In this document: positions 1 through 7,545 of the stretch, piece after piece
Numbering within the stretch: the first letter of the stretch is position 1
Layout: each line of letters starts with the position of its first letter
Assembly: GCA_900320415.1 (NCBI GenBank)
Contig: ONSE01000167.1
Coordinates: forward strand, 1-9,785
Source of the DNA: an uncultured Eubacteriales bacterium
GTDB taxonomy: Bacteria > Bacillota > Clostridia > Oscillospirales > Acutalibacteraceae
Direction: 5' to 3'
Length of the DNA stretch: 9,785 nucleotides
The notes under the pieces: model-generated
What the model saw: the letters and a program-made list of their open reading frames with translations, nothing else
Database searches by the model: none
Told to the model about the DNA's origin: nothing
Made by a program: the position numbers and the translations under genes

Positions 1-722
1 AGACCGTTCTTCGCGAATTCCTCACGGAGAATCGCGTCGCTCTCGCGAACCGCCTCCAGTCTGTCTCTGGTGATGGCGCCGAGGCAGCGCACGCCGAGTC
101 CCGGACCCGGGAAGGGCTGACGAAATACCATGTTGTCCGGCAGTCCGAGCGCCTTGCCGACAACTCTTACCTCATCCTTGAACAACAGCTTCACGGGTTC
201 GACCAGCTCAAACTGCAGATCCTCAGGAAGTCCGCCGACGTTGTGATGCGCCTTTACCCCATCACTTTCGAGAATATCGGGATAGATGGTTCCCTGCGCG
301 AGAAACTCGATGCCATCAAGCTTTCTCGCCTCTTCCTCAAATACGCGGATAAATTCCGCGCCGATGATCTTTCTCTTCTTTTCAGGCTCCGCGACTCCTG
401 CGAGCTTGTCCAGAAAACGGTCAACTGCGTCCACATAGACGAGATTCGCATTCATCTGGTTACGGAATACTTCTACCACCTGCTCAGGCTCTCCCTTGCG
501 GAGAAGGCCATGATTAACGTGAACGCAGACAAGCTGCTGTCCGACCGCCTTGATCAGCAGTGCGGCAACAACGGAACTGTCTACGCCGCCCGAGAGGGCA
601 AGCAGAACCTTTTTGTCGCCGATCTGTTCTCTTAACTCCCTGACCTGCTCCTCAATAAAAGCCTCGGCAAGTGCGGGAGTTGTAATTCTTTCCATTGTTT
701 CGGGTCTTACATTTCCTGTCAT
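1..722 (-). CDS. guaA: GMP synthase, ATP-pyrophosphatase subunit without glutaminase domain (3' end outside window)
   Basis: Converts XMP to GMP in the cytoplasm by adenylating XMP and aminating it, the last step of guanine nucleotide synthesis. I translated 240 residues from ATG 722. The PP-loop SGGVDSS is at residues 44-50, followed by HGLLRKGE, the QGTIYPD and HHNVGGLP motifs, and the dimerisation-domain signature RQPFPGPGLGVRCLG. The start is supported by CGGAGG six bases upstream and by an in-frame TGA at 750-752. The usual bacterial enzyme has about 190 residues of class I glutamine amidotransferase before this point. Here only about 20 unrelated residues precede the FIEEQV segment, and the 87-bp gap to the next gene has no room for the domain. 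It therefore looks like the two-subunit form known from archaea, needing a separate glutaminase or free ammonia. The C-terminal part, about 75 residues by family length, lies beyond the window. Confidence 0.93.
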   Translation of the reverse strand, partial: MTGNVRPETMERITTPALAEAFIEEQVRELREQIGDKKVLLALSGGVDSSVVAALLIKAVGQQLVCVHVNHGLLRKGEPEQVVEVFRNQMNANLVYVDAVDRFLDKLAGVAEPEKKRKIIGAEFIRVFEEEARKLDGIEFLAQGTIYPDILESDGVKAHHNVGGLPEDLQFELVEPVKLLFKDEVRVVGKALGLPDNMVFRQPFPGPGLGVRCLGAITRDRLEAVRESDAILREEFAKNG

Positions 723-752
723 AATAACCTCCGATTTGTCAGATTTACATCA

Positions 753-781
753 ATTATAACAAAGCCAGGTGTAATCGTCAA
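753..781 (-). promoter_or_regulatory. Sigma-A-type promoter of the GMP synthase gene
   Basis: On the minus strand there is TTGACG (776-781), a 17-bp spacer and a perfect TATAAT (753-758). The predicted transcript begins near 746 and leaves a leader of only about 24 nt carrying the CGGAGG ribosome binding site. This is too short for a purine riboswitch. The gene can thus be transcribed independently of the dehydrogenase upstream, although no terminator is visible between them. Confidence 0.8.
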
Positions 782-809
782 TATTCCCCGTGAAAAATCC
801 GCAAGTTTC

Positions 810-1757
810 TCAGCTTACCACATTTACGGGAGTACCGTCCAGAAAGCTTCTGATGTTCTCCGCCACAATCCCCATCAGACGCCGGCGGGTTTCCACAGGA
901 GCCCATGCGATATGCGGCGTGATGATGCAGTTTTTCGCCGACATCAGAATACAATCCTCTTCCATCGGCTCTACCCTGAGCGTATCGATGCAAGCCCCCG
1001 AAAGGTGTCCGCTTTGCAGCGCGTCAAACAAATCCCGCTCAACCATTACTCCGCCGCGGGCGGTGTTGACGAAGAGAGCGCCCTGCTTCATTCGGGCAAA
1101 GGAAGCTTTGTTGAACATTTCCCGTGAATCGTCGTTCAAGGGACAGTGAACAGTGACAATATCACTCTGCGTGAGAAGCTCCTCAAGGCTGACCATCGTC
1201 ACGCCGTCCGCTTGCTTCGGGCTGCGGTTGCAGGCAAGAACTTTCATTTCAAAGGCATCAGCGATTTTCGCGACAGCCTGTCCGATAGCTCCCAATCCGA
1301 CAATTCCTATCGTCTTACCCGCCAGCTCGTTGAGCGGATAGACAAAGGGTGAGAAGGTAGGGCTCCTCTTCCACTTTCCGTCCTGCACATATTCATTGAA
1401 TCGCGCAACTTTATTATAATGCTCCAAAATCAGCGCGAAGGTGTGCTGTGCGACCGCGTTCGTTGAATATGAACCCGCATTGCAGACCGTAATACCGTGC
1501 TGCCTGCAGTATTCCACGTCGATGTTATTGTAACCTGTCGCGAACAGGCCGATATATCTCAGGTGCTTCGCAAGACGCAGACTGTGAGCGTTGAGAAGCG
1601 TCTTGTTGCAGATGACGATATCAGCGTCCGCGATGGCTTCCGGGACCTCCTCATACGTTAACAGACCGTTTTCCACAACCTCTCCGAATTGTTTTAATGT
1701 GTCCGCGCTCACATATTGGTCAAAAACCGTTTGCGCGTCTGTAATTACGATTTTCAT
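810..1757 (-). CDS. D-2-hydroxyacid dehydrogenase (glycerate/hydroxypyruvate or glyoxylate reductase-like)
   Basis: A 315-residue cytoplasmic oxidoreductase of the D-isomer-specific 2-hydroxyacid dehydrogenase family, which interconverts 2-keto acids and D-2-hydroxy acids with NAD(P)H. The Rossmann nucleotide loop GLGAIG is at 154-159. The catalytic triad of the family is present: Arg234 in NTARGG, Glu263 in VEP and His282 in TPHIAWAP. The substrate-side motif ATGYNNID is near residue 75. After the second Rossmann strand the sequence reads CNRSPK rather than ending in the acidic residue typical of strict NAD enzymes, which hints at NADPH use (inference). Length is normal for the family. ATG 1757 is preceded by AAAGGA at suitable spacing. 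The gene is monocistronic, with its own promoter at 1885-1913 and a leader of about 120 nt. The exact substrate cannot be told from sequence; glycerate/hydroxypyruvate reductase is the closest guess. Confidence 0.92.
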   Translation of the reverse strand: MKIVITDAQTVFDQYVSADTLKQFGEVVENGLLTYEEVPEAIADADIVICNKTLLNAHSLRLAKHLRYIGLFATGYNNIDVEYCRQHGITVCNAGSYSTNAVAQHTFALILEHYNKVARFNEYVQDGKWKRSPTFSPFVYPLNELAGKTIGIVGLGAIGQAVAKIADAFEMKVLACNRSPKQADGVTMVSLEELLTQSDIVTVHCPLNDDSREMFNKASFARMKQGALFVNTARGGVMVERDLFDALQSGHLSGACIDTLRVEPMEEDCILMSAKNCIITPHIAWAPVETRRRLMGIVAENIRSFLDGTPVNVVS

Positions 1758-1803
1758 GATTCAGTCCTTTACATAAATGATAGTGTTATCGTATCGTTAA
1801 TAA

Positions 1804-1868
1804 TTCCCTTGTTATCCGATCTCCCGCTGCCTGTTTTCTCAGAGGCGTCCGGCCTGCGGTCAAGGGAA
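1804..1868 (-). other. Potential structured 5' leader of the dehydrogenase mRNA
   Basis: An 8-bp perfect inverted repeat (TTCCCTTG at 1804-1811, CAAGGGAA at 1861-1868) would close a 65-nt RNA domain. Inside it, CCGC/GCGG (1824-1827 with 1856-1859) can form a second helix. That helix encloses a hairpin AGGC-CGGAC-GCCT (1843-1855) and a weak CUG/CAG hairpin. It lies between the predicted transcription start and the ATG at 1757. I do not recognise it as a known riboswitch class. Confidence 0.3.
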
Positions 1869-1884
1869 ACCCTCGGTCTGCTCT

Positions 1885-1913
1885 ATTCTATCACGAAATC
1901 AAACCGATGACAA
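1885..1913 (-). promoter_or_regulatory. Predicted promoter of the dehydrogenase gene
   Basis: On the minus strand there is TTGTCA (1908-1913), a 17-bp spacer and TAGAAT (1885-1890). It lies directly downstream of the terminator at 1964-2005, as expected for the start of a new transcription unit. The predicted leader is about 120 nt long. Confidence 0.6.
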
Positions 1914-1963
1914 GTCAATCGCACTTGATTCTGAATCACAATGATATTTTTCCTTCGTTCTTT

Positions 1964-2005
1964 AAAAAAACGGCGGTGAAGGCTGCGGCAGCCCTCATCG
2001 CCGTT
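1964..2005 (-). terminator. Intrinsic terminator of the cobalamin-uptake operon
   Basis: On the minus strand, AACGGCG and TGAGGGCTGC fold back on GCAGCCTTCA and CGCCGTT. This gives a stem of about 17-18 bp with one mismatch and a minimal loop, followed directly by a run of seven T. It begins about 60 bases after the stop codon of the fused ECF gene and ends the five-gene operon. Confidence 0.93.
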
Positions 2006-2066
2006 TCCTTTCCCTTATCATACAAGAGTGAAAACGCGGGAGATATTTCAATGGCATTGTCAGGCC

Positions 2067-4670
2067 TTAACGGAGAAGTCCGTATTTTGTTTTTACCCTG
2101 TCCAGCTTCTCGAGCATCGGCTCGGCGGCAAAAAACAAAATAAAAAAAGTGGATAACGCGTGAATGATATCCATGGGCAACCCCTGGGCGTAGTATGCGA
2201 TCAAAGACGCCGTATTCATGGGCGCGCGTACCAGAACCATCGTGGAAAAGTTCATGATCAAGCCGTAAACCATCACGGTCATGATAAAACCAAACACACA
2301 GAGCGCACCGCGGCTCCTTCTCAATAAACCTTTTTGAAACAGCAGCCCTGAGATGTAACCGATAATACCCGCCGCAAACATCTGCCACGGCGTCCAAGCT
2401 CCCTGTCCGAAGTAGATGTTAGACAGCAGCATGGTCATTGCCCCTGTCATAAAACCAGCTTCCGCTCCGAATGCGACGCCTGAAATAATAATCAGCGCGA
2501 TAACGGGCTTCACCTGCGGAAGCGCCACAAATGCCGTCCGTCCCGCGACAGCGAGGGCACACATTACCGCGATGATAACCAGCTCTCTCGCCTGAGGCTT
2601 TCTTCCCTCAAACACCAGAAAAAACGGCAGCATTGCCTCCAAAAGCACCAACAGGGAGATAAATAAAAACTTTTGGTCATACAGATAAGTGGTTCCGACA
2701 AAAATAGTGAGCGGAACGGCGAGAAGTATCATCGCCGAAGCGGCAACTGTCCGTTTCGGCAGCCTGCTTCTTTGAGAGTAATCGATCGGCTTTTTGGAAA
2801 TGCCGCCTAACGCCAGCATTTCCATCGTCAAAGGAACAGCGATCACCGCCACCTTTGCCCAAAGAGGGAGTTCTCCAAAGGAGAGGATTTCCGTATCTAT
2901 GCAGATCCCCGCAATCAGCAGGAGGGCGCCCGCAGCGGCAAGCAGCTTTTTCCAAAACGGCAGCTTCTTTTTTTCAGGCTGCGTTTTCCTTTCCGCTGTT
3001 TGTGTTTGCAATGGGTTCCGCACCGGTTTATCCGGGTGATCATCCTGCCGCTGTCCTGTACAGCAGTAGATGACATCTTCCGCCGTGACAGCGCTGTCGA
3101 TTATTCCCTTTGACATTCGTCTCGCAGCTGTGACATAAAAGCTGTTGGTGGAAAAGAACTGCCGCGGTGTGCCTGAAGCTACCAGCTCACCGTTGAACAT
3201 CATCAGGCACCTGTGCGGATACCGTGAGCAGAATTCCACATCATGGCTCACCATGATCACGGTGACACCGCTTTCCGTCAGTGAATACAGGATTTGCGCG
3301 AACCGGCGTTTGAAATCCTCATCAAGTCCCTTTGTCGGCTCATCGAGCAGAAGCAGCTCGGGACTCGCCAGCAGCACCTTTGCCAATGCCGCTCTTTGCA
3401 TCTCGCCGCCCGACAAATCAAACGGGTGACGCCCCAAAAGGGCTTCCAGCCCGCAGAGTGCCGCCGCCTCGTTGATTTGCCGCTCTTTCTCTTCCGCGGA
3501 AAGACCGCGGTATTCAAACATCTCCTCCATGGACTGACGGACGGAGCTGCCGCTGAGAATGGAGCGCGGATTCTGCGGCAGAGCGGCACAACGGTCGGTT
3601 TGTTTCGCAAGCTTCCCCCTGTATGGCTGACGGAGACCGCCGATCAGGGAAAGAAGCGTGGATTTTCCCGCGCCGTTTCCGCCCAGAATCGCAATGAACT
3701 CTCCCCTCTCCGCCTCAAAGCTGAGCCCCTTGAGAATATCGGGGGAGGATTTTTCGTAGCGGAACCGGACGTCCTTGATAGAAAGCACGGTTTCTCCGCA
3801 GGGCGGAATCTCTTCGGGGTACAGATTTTTGAGGGGATGGGAATCCGCATACCGACGCAGCCACTTCCTGCCCTGCGCGATGGTCAGCGGACAATCATCC
3901 CGCTTCAGCTCGACCGAATGCCTGATGCGCGCGGCGGATGGCATGAAATTCCATGCAGAGCTGTCAGGGCACATCTGACCGCAGAGCTCGGAGGGGGTTC
4001 CGTTGGCAAGGACTCGTCCCTGCTCCAATATCAGCACCCTGTCACTGACAGGAAAGAGCTCCTCCAGGCGATGCTCGGACACAATCACCGTGACGCCCAG
4101 CTCGCGGTTGATTTTCCGCAGACAAGACAGAAACTCCCCTGCCGCGACAGGATCCAGCTGCGCGGTCGGTTCATCGAGAATCAGGATCTCGGGCTGCATT
4201 GCCATGACGGAGGCCAGACAGAGCAGCTGCTTCTGACCGCCCGATAACTCAGACACGTTTTTTTCAAAAAACGCCTCAATACCGAAAAAGGCGGCGGTCT
4301 CCGCTGCCCGTCGCCGGATCGTATCGTTGTCAAGCCCCAGGCTTTCCAAGCCAAAGGCAAGCTCGTGCCACACTTTGTCGGTCACGAGCTGATTGTCGGG
4401 AGACTGCTGCACAAACCCGATGGTTTCACATTCTTCTCTCTGACTGAGCCGCGTGACGGGCTGTCCGTTATAATGCACCGCACCGGCAACTCTGCCGTGA
4501 GGACTGAGCGACGGTTTGAACATCCGCAGAAGCGTACTTTTTCCGCTGCCCGACGCGCCGCAAACGGTCACAAACTCGCCGCTCTCCACTGTCAGGGAAA
4601 TGTCGGACAGCGCAGCGTGCTCTGATTCGGGATAAAAGAAACTCAGATGCTCTGTTGTGATTTGCGCCAA
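2067..4670 (-). CDS. ECF transporter fusion: EcfA-EcfA' ATPases joined to a membrane S component
   Basis: An 867-residue protein that probably supplies both ATPases and the substrate-binding S component of an ECF vitamin importer. ATPase 1 has Walker A GASGSGKST (38-46), Q-loop QQSPDNQ (88-94), signature LSGGQKQ (142-148), Walker B ILILDEPTA (162-170) and His200. ATPase 2 has GGNGAGKST (330-338), LSGGEMQ (419-425), LLLLDEPTK (439-447) and His476. A charged linker (about 540-572) leads to about ten membrane helices. The first four (about 575-690) are extra. The last six (about 695-852) resemble ECF S components of the CbrT type, with GRTAF, KPVIA, GAEAGF and FGQGAWTPWQMF. The start is TTG 4670, chosen because GGGGAGG stands seven bases upstream and ATPase 1 begins there; a further-upstream ATG at 4742 would add 24 unrelated residues. 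It overlaps ecfT by 28 bp. The cobalamin riboswitch upstream suggests a corrinoid substrate. Domain calls are secure; substrate is inferred. Confidence 0.92.
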   Translation of the reverse strand: MAQITTEHLSFFYPESEHAALSDISLTVESGEFVTVCGASGSGKSTLLRMFKPSLSPHGRVAGAVHYNGQPVTRLSQREECETIGFVQQSPDNQLVTDKVWHELAFGLESLGLDNDTIRRRAAETAAFFGIEAFFEKNVSELSGGQKQLLCLASVMAMQPEILILDEPTAQLDPVAAGEFLSCLRKINRELGVTVIVSEHRLEELFPVSDRVLILEQGRVLANGTPSELCGQMCPDSSAWNFMPSAARIRHSVELKRDDCPLTIAQGRKWLRRYADSHPLKNLYPEEIPPCGETVLSIKDVRFRYEKSSPDILKGLSFEAERGEFIAILGGNGAGKSTLLSLIGGLRQPYRGKLAKQTDRCAALPQNPRSILSGSSVRQSMEEMFEYRGLSAEEKERQINEAAALCGLEALLGRHPFDLSGGEMQRAALAKVLLASPELLLLDEPTKGLDEDFKRRFAQILYSLTESGVTVIMVSHDVEFCSRYPHRCLMMFNGELVASGTPRQFFSTNSFYVTAARRMSKGIIDSAVTAEDVIYCCTGQRQDDHPDKPVRNPLQTQTAERKTQPEKKKLPFWKKLLAAAGALLLIAGICIDTEILSFGELPLWAKVAVIAVPLTMEMLALGGISKKPIDYSQRSRLPKRTVAASAMILLAVPLTIFVGTTYLYDQKFLFISLLVLLEAMLPFFLVFEGRKPQARELVIIAVMCALAVAGRTAFVALPQVKPVIALIIISGVAFGAEAGFMTGAMTMLLSNIYFGQGAWTPWQMFAAGIIGYISGLLFQKGLLRRSRGALCVFGFIMTVMVYGLIMNFSTMVLVRAPMNTASLIAYYAQGLPMDIIHALSTFFILFFAAEPMLEKLDRVKTKYGLLR

Positions 4671-5530
4671 CGATATTCCTCCCCTATATTCAATATCAGC
4701 GGCATCAGCAGCAGCGCCGCGTAAACAACATAAAAAACACAATCTGACAGGGAAAACGCAAGCACTTTGAGCGTCGGAAAATAACTGTAGCTTGCTGTTT
4801 TCAGAAAACGCGACGTGATTATCCCTCCTGTCAGCAGAACGATGATCACAAGAAAAATCAGGTCTCCGCGCGTAAAGCGGAAAACCGAGAACGCGGTTCT
4901 GCCCTTTAAGCCGTACCCCCTCGCTTTCATGGAATCCGCAGTCTCGATTGAGCCTTCAAGGGTGCGCGAAAGCATAACGGAAAGTGTCCGGACAAACTCC
5001 TTCAGTCGGGGCAAAAATCCGCTCTGCCGTTTTTTACCCATTAATCTCTGCGCGTTTTTGACCTCTTGCCACTCTGCAGTGAATTTTGGCACAAACCGCA
5101 GCGACATGGTGAGAACCAGGCTCAGCGACGGAATGATTCTCCCAAACAGATAAACAAACTTGTCCGACGTCATCACCGTGTTCACCGAGGAGAACCAGAA
5201 CACCACGCTGCCCACCATCACGGATGAGGCGACGCCGAAGATAACGGATTCCAGAGTGAACGGATTATTCCAGGGAAGGTAGAACAAAATCGTCGTTCCC
5301 CGATGATTGACGACGGGGTTGATCAGCGACACTGTCAAAACCGTTGGCAGTACGAATTTCAGTCCGAAGAGCACGGACTTTTTGCCGTTCAGATAAACGG
5401 CGTTCGCCACCGCGCAGGACAGTGACAGAAACAGACAGACAGGATTCATGATAAACATGGAAAGCAGGATTACTGTCGTATAATAAACAAAATTGACAAA
5501 GGGGTGCATTTTCGAGAAGCTGTCTTTCAC
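4643..5530 (-). CDS. ecfT: EcfT/CbiQ-family transmembrane coupling subunit of the ECF transporter
   Basis: A 295-residue integral membrane protein that links ATP hydrolysis to movement of the S component. Hydrophobic helices occur near residues 11-48, 54-72, 97-113, 128-146, 222-241 and 257-278. A basic cytoplasmic stretch (about 150-215) contains SMKARGYGLKG. Its Ala-Arg-Gly at 203-205 matches the coupling-helix motif that docks on EcfA. Length is in the normal EcfT range. The start is GTG 5530, whose GTGA overlaps the stop of the preceding DUF4430 gene; GGGAG lies seven bases upstream. An internal ATG at 5509 is possible but lacks an equally good site. The gene overlaps the fused ATPase gene by 28 bp. 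With that protein it would form a complete ECF module encoded by only two genes. Confidence 0.93.
   Translation of the reverse strand: MKDSFSKMHPFVNFVYYTTVILLSMFIMNPVCLFLSLSCAVANAVYLNGKKSVLFGLKFVLPTVLTVSLINPVVNHRGTTILFYLPWNNPFTLESVIFGVASSVMVGSVVFWFSSVNTVMTSDKFVYLFGRIIPSLSLVLTMSLRFVPKFTAEWQEVKNAQRLMGKKRQSGFLPRLKEFVRTLSVMLSRTLEGSIETADSMKARGYGLKGRTAFSVFRFTRGDLIFLVIIVLLTGGIITSRFLKTASYSYFPTLKVLAFSLSDCVFYVVYAALLLMPLILNIGEEYRWRKSQQSI
4678..4684 (-). promoter_or_regulatory. Ribosome binding site that fixes the TTG start of the ECF fusion gene
   Basis: GGGGAGG on the minus strand lies seven bases before TTG 4670, inside the 3' end of ecfT. No comparable site precedes the ATG at 4742. The arrangement implies translational coupling of EcfT and the fused ATPase/S protein. 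Confidence 0.75.
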
Positions 5531-6375
5531 TGTCTTTCTCCCACATCAAAGCCTCCGTCGCAGGAATAGAGGAACGAGACGGTGTCTCCGTTTTTCAGGA
5601 CGTACCGCGAAACGCCGTAGTTCGGGAACCAGTCGTTGACGCGGTACATCCAGCCCGAATTCTCTCCGCAGTCGAACTCATACAGGTTTCCGATGCCCTT
5701 GACATAGGCGGAATTGTAAATCGGGGTGAAGGTAGTGTCAAAATGGATTTTCCTCTCCCTGCACACCCTGACCATCAGGTCATAGACAGACTCACCCTCC
5801 GTAAACTCAAACTGCTCGGGCTTCAAAAGCCAGCCGTCCGCAGGAAGGATCTCCATGATCTCCTCATCCAGATCGCCGGGATGGTTCAATGCATTCGCGC
5901 AGCTGATGGAAAGCGTGCATTTCAAGGTATTGTCCTGCGTTGTCTGCACCTGCGGCTCGATCGGCTCAGGCTTTCCGCTCGGGACAGGGTCGGTTTTGTA
6001 TTTATCGGTGGCGGGACGGGGCTCTTCCTCAGGTTCTTCCTCCGAAGCCTCAGCCGGAACCGTCTGAACCGTTTCCGCGCTGTTGACTGCAGTCGCAAAG
6101 GCCGCGGAAACAGTCTCCGTGTCCGCAATTTTTTCCGTCTCGGTTTCTTTTTGCTGCCCGGTTTCCTCAGTGGTCGGAGGGACTGATGCTTTTGTAACAA
6201 TCTCGGCAGCCGAAGGAGCAACAGAATCTGCGGTTGCAGCTGTGGCGGCAGGATTTGCCTTGAGCCCGCTGATACTGCCGCCCGACATGAAGGCAACAAC
6301 GAAAGCCGCAACAACTGCTGCGGCTATGATGAGGGTGACTTTGTATTTTTTTATCAGAGTGAACAGATTTTGCAT
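5527..6375 (-). CDS. Membrane-anchored DUF4430 (transcobalamin C-terminal-like) protein
   Basis: A 282-residue protein with a basic N-terminus and one hydrophobic segment (about 13-30), which acts as a signal anchor or signal peptide. There is no lipobox and no LPXTG motif. A low-complexity spacer rich in Ala, Thr, Glu and Pro (about 35-148) is followed by a DUF4430 domain (about 150-280). The hallmark motifs of that domain are GESVYDLMVRVC, AYVKGIGNLYEFDCG, SGWMYRVNDWFPNYG and NGDTVSF. DUF4430 is Pfam's transcobalamin C-terminal-like family, the beta domain that covers B12 in human intrinsic factor and transcobalamin. Five cysteines (153, 159, 205, 236, 272) lie in the domain and could form disulfides outside the cell. 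AGGAAG precedes ATG 6375. It lies 12 bases after the toroid gene and shares four bases with ecfT. The context suggests it holds a ligand next to the ECF importer (inference). Confidence 0.88.
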   Translation of the reverse strand: MQNLFTLIKKYKVTLIIAAAVVAAFVVAFMSGGSISGLKANPAATAATADSVAPSAAEIVTKASVPPTTEETGQQKETETEKIADTETVSAAFATAVNSAETVQTVPAEASEEEPEEEPRPATDKYKTDPVPSGKPEPIEPQVQTTQDNTLKCTLSISCANALNHPGDLDEEIMEILPADGWLLKPEQFEFTEGESVYDLMVRVCRERKIHFDTTFTPIYNSAYVKGIGNLYEFDCGENSGWMYRVNDWFPNYGVSRYVLKNGDTVSFLYSCDGGFDVGERQ

Positions 6376-6387
6376 TTTCTTCCTGCC

Positions 6388-7536
6388 TTACTGCGATGAT
6401 ATGTACCGTTGGATTTCAGTGGCGTACGAGATGTTGATGTTTCCGTCGGGATAGGCGTGCGCCACCTTGAGCTGTCTGGCATTGAAGTCACACAGCTCCG
6501 CGACATACTGCTGCACCAGCGTCACATCGGAGATATTTGCCTTGCCGTCCAGGTTGACGTCATACACCGGCAGTGTGTCGCACATATCATAGAGCGCTGC
6601 CTCACCGTTTTCCAGCCTGTAAAGTGCCGTCATGGCGTAATACGCCTGTTCCGTGGACATTTGGTTGTAACCGTCATTTTTAAAGTGTTCAAAGCCGTTT
6701 TCCACCGAAAAAGACAACAGATTGTCGAGGATGCTGCTGCCGTTTTTGATAAAGCGGCTGTCCTCCCTCGGTTCTATCTCGAGCGCACAGAGAGCGGTAA
6801 GCATCTGGGCGGCACTTTCGGGCGTCTGGGAGCCGTAGGTGACAAACGCGCCGCTCTCGAGCTGGGTCTCCGAGAGCGTTGTCAGCGCTCTGTCCACGGC
6901 CTCCTTCACCTCCTGATTCCGTGAATAATACGGGGCAAGCGATTGAATTACCATTCCCGTCATATCCGGGTCGGCGTAGCTGTCCTTGATATCCCAGCCG
7001 CCGCTTTCGTTCTGTCTGTCAAGAAGATACGCAATCAGCTTTTCTCTTGTGGTCGGCTCCTGTGCCGTGGTCTCGGGGATATCATATTGCAGGCTGTCCA
7101 GGGCGATCAGCGCCCAGACCGCGCCGTTGAGTCCCTGCTTCACAACAAACTTGAAATCCGCGAGCGGCTCGAGCAGGTTGTGACCCGCCACATCCGTCAC
7201 ATCCTTGCCGATGGCTGTCAAAGCGAGGATGACGCGGGAATTCTCGGTGGATTTGGAACGGTCGAGCTTCGCGCTGCCCTTGTCCTCCACAAAGTGGAGA
7301 ACGTTCCGGAAATATCCCTCTTTCATTTCCCGGGAAATCCTGCCGCTGCGCGCAAGCCCGATCACGAGCCATTCGCCGCCGATGGAACCCACCTCGGGAG
7401 TGGGACAGGTCTGCAAATGGGCGGCAGTGGAGCTGTATTTCTCCTCAAATCCGCCGTCCGCGTAAACGGCGGCGCAGTGGAAGAGGAGGAGTAAGGTCAG
7501 AAACAGCGCAAAGGCGCTTTTGATCAATCTGTTCAT
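6388..7536 (-). CDS. Secreted alpha-alpha-toroid protein (transcobalamin alpha-domain-like) with C-terminal dockerin
   Basis: A 382-residue secreted protein. The signal peptide (1-26) ends AVYA. Residues about 30-315 are helical repeats of the prenyltransferase/squalene-cyclase toroid type, with ESGGWDI, ADPDMTGMVIQSLAPYY, TPESAAQMLTALCAL and STEQAYYAMTALYRL. The same fold forms the alpha domain of intrinsic factor and transcobalamin. No DXDD acid motif of triterpene cyclases is seen, so a binding role is more likely than catalysis. The dockerin (about 324-381) has a good first calcium loop (D326, N328, D330, D337). Its second loop reads HAYPDGNINISY, with His, Tyr and Tyr at three ligand positions. 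The protein would be secreted and perhaps docked on a cohesin scaffold. It lies 9 bases after the DUF4430-dockerin gene, with only a weak ribosome site overlapping that gene's stop, which suggests translational coupling. Cobalamin binding is inferred from fold and operon, not shown. Confidence 0.85.
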   Translation of the reverse strand: MNRLIKSAFALFLTLLLLFHCAAVYADGGFEEKYSSTAAHLQTCPTPEVGSIGGEWLVIGLARSGRISREMKEGYFRNVLHFVEDKGSAKLDRSKSTENSRVILALTAIGKDVTDVAGHNLLEPLADFKFVVKQGLNGAVWALIALDSLQYDIPETTAQEPTTREKLIAYLLDRQNESGGWDIKDSYADPDMTGMVIQSLAPYYSRNQEVKEAVDRALTTLSETQLESGAFVTYGSQTPESAAQMLTALCALEIEPREDSRFIKNGSSILDNLLSFSVENGFEHFKNDGYNQMSTEQAYYAMTALYRLENGEAALYDMCDTLPVYDVNLDGKANISDVTLVQQYVAELCDFNARQLKVAHAYPDGNINISYATEIQRYISSQ

Positions 7537-7545
7537 AATAGGCTC

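Noticed and set aside
723..752. Purine riboswitch upstream of the GMP synthase gene
   Set aside because: The predicted leader is about 24 nt, too short for any purine aptamer.
1926..1938. Perfect palindrome TGATTC-T-GAATCA
   Set aside because: It is short and lies between a terminator and a promoter with no second copy in the window; it could be an operator but nothing supports it.
3294..4247. A 317-codon open frame on the plus strand
   Set aside because: It is antisense to the two ATPase domains, has no ribosome site or recognisable domain, and reflects codon bias of the real gene.
4671..4742. Longer N-terminus of the ECF fusion from ATG 4742
   Set aside because: It adds 24 residues unrelated to EcfA, lies deep inside ecfT and has no ribosome site, while TTG 4670 has an excellent one.
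6409..7494. Two long plus-strand open frames opposite the toroid gene
   Set aside because: They are shadows of a gene with a clear signal peptide, toroid repeats and dockerin; their products resemble nothing I recognise.
7457..7536. Possible lipoprotein signal (Cys21) in the toroid protein
   Set aside because: The residues before Cys are LFH, which do not fit a lipobox; AVYA at 23-26 is a better signal peptidase I site.
6388..7536. Toroid protein as a triterpene cyclase or prenyltransferase enzyme
   Set aside because: No DXDD acid motif or zinc-ligand pattern is visible, it is secreted with a dockerin, and the operon context favours binding.
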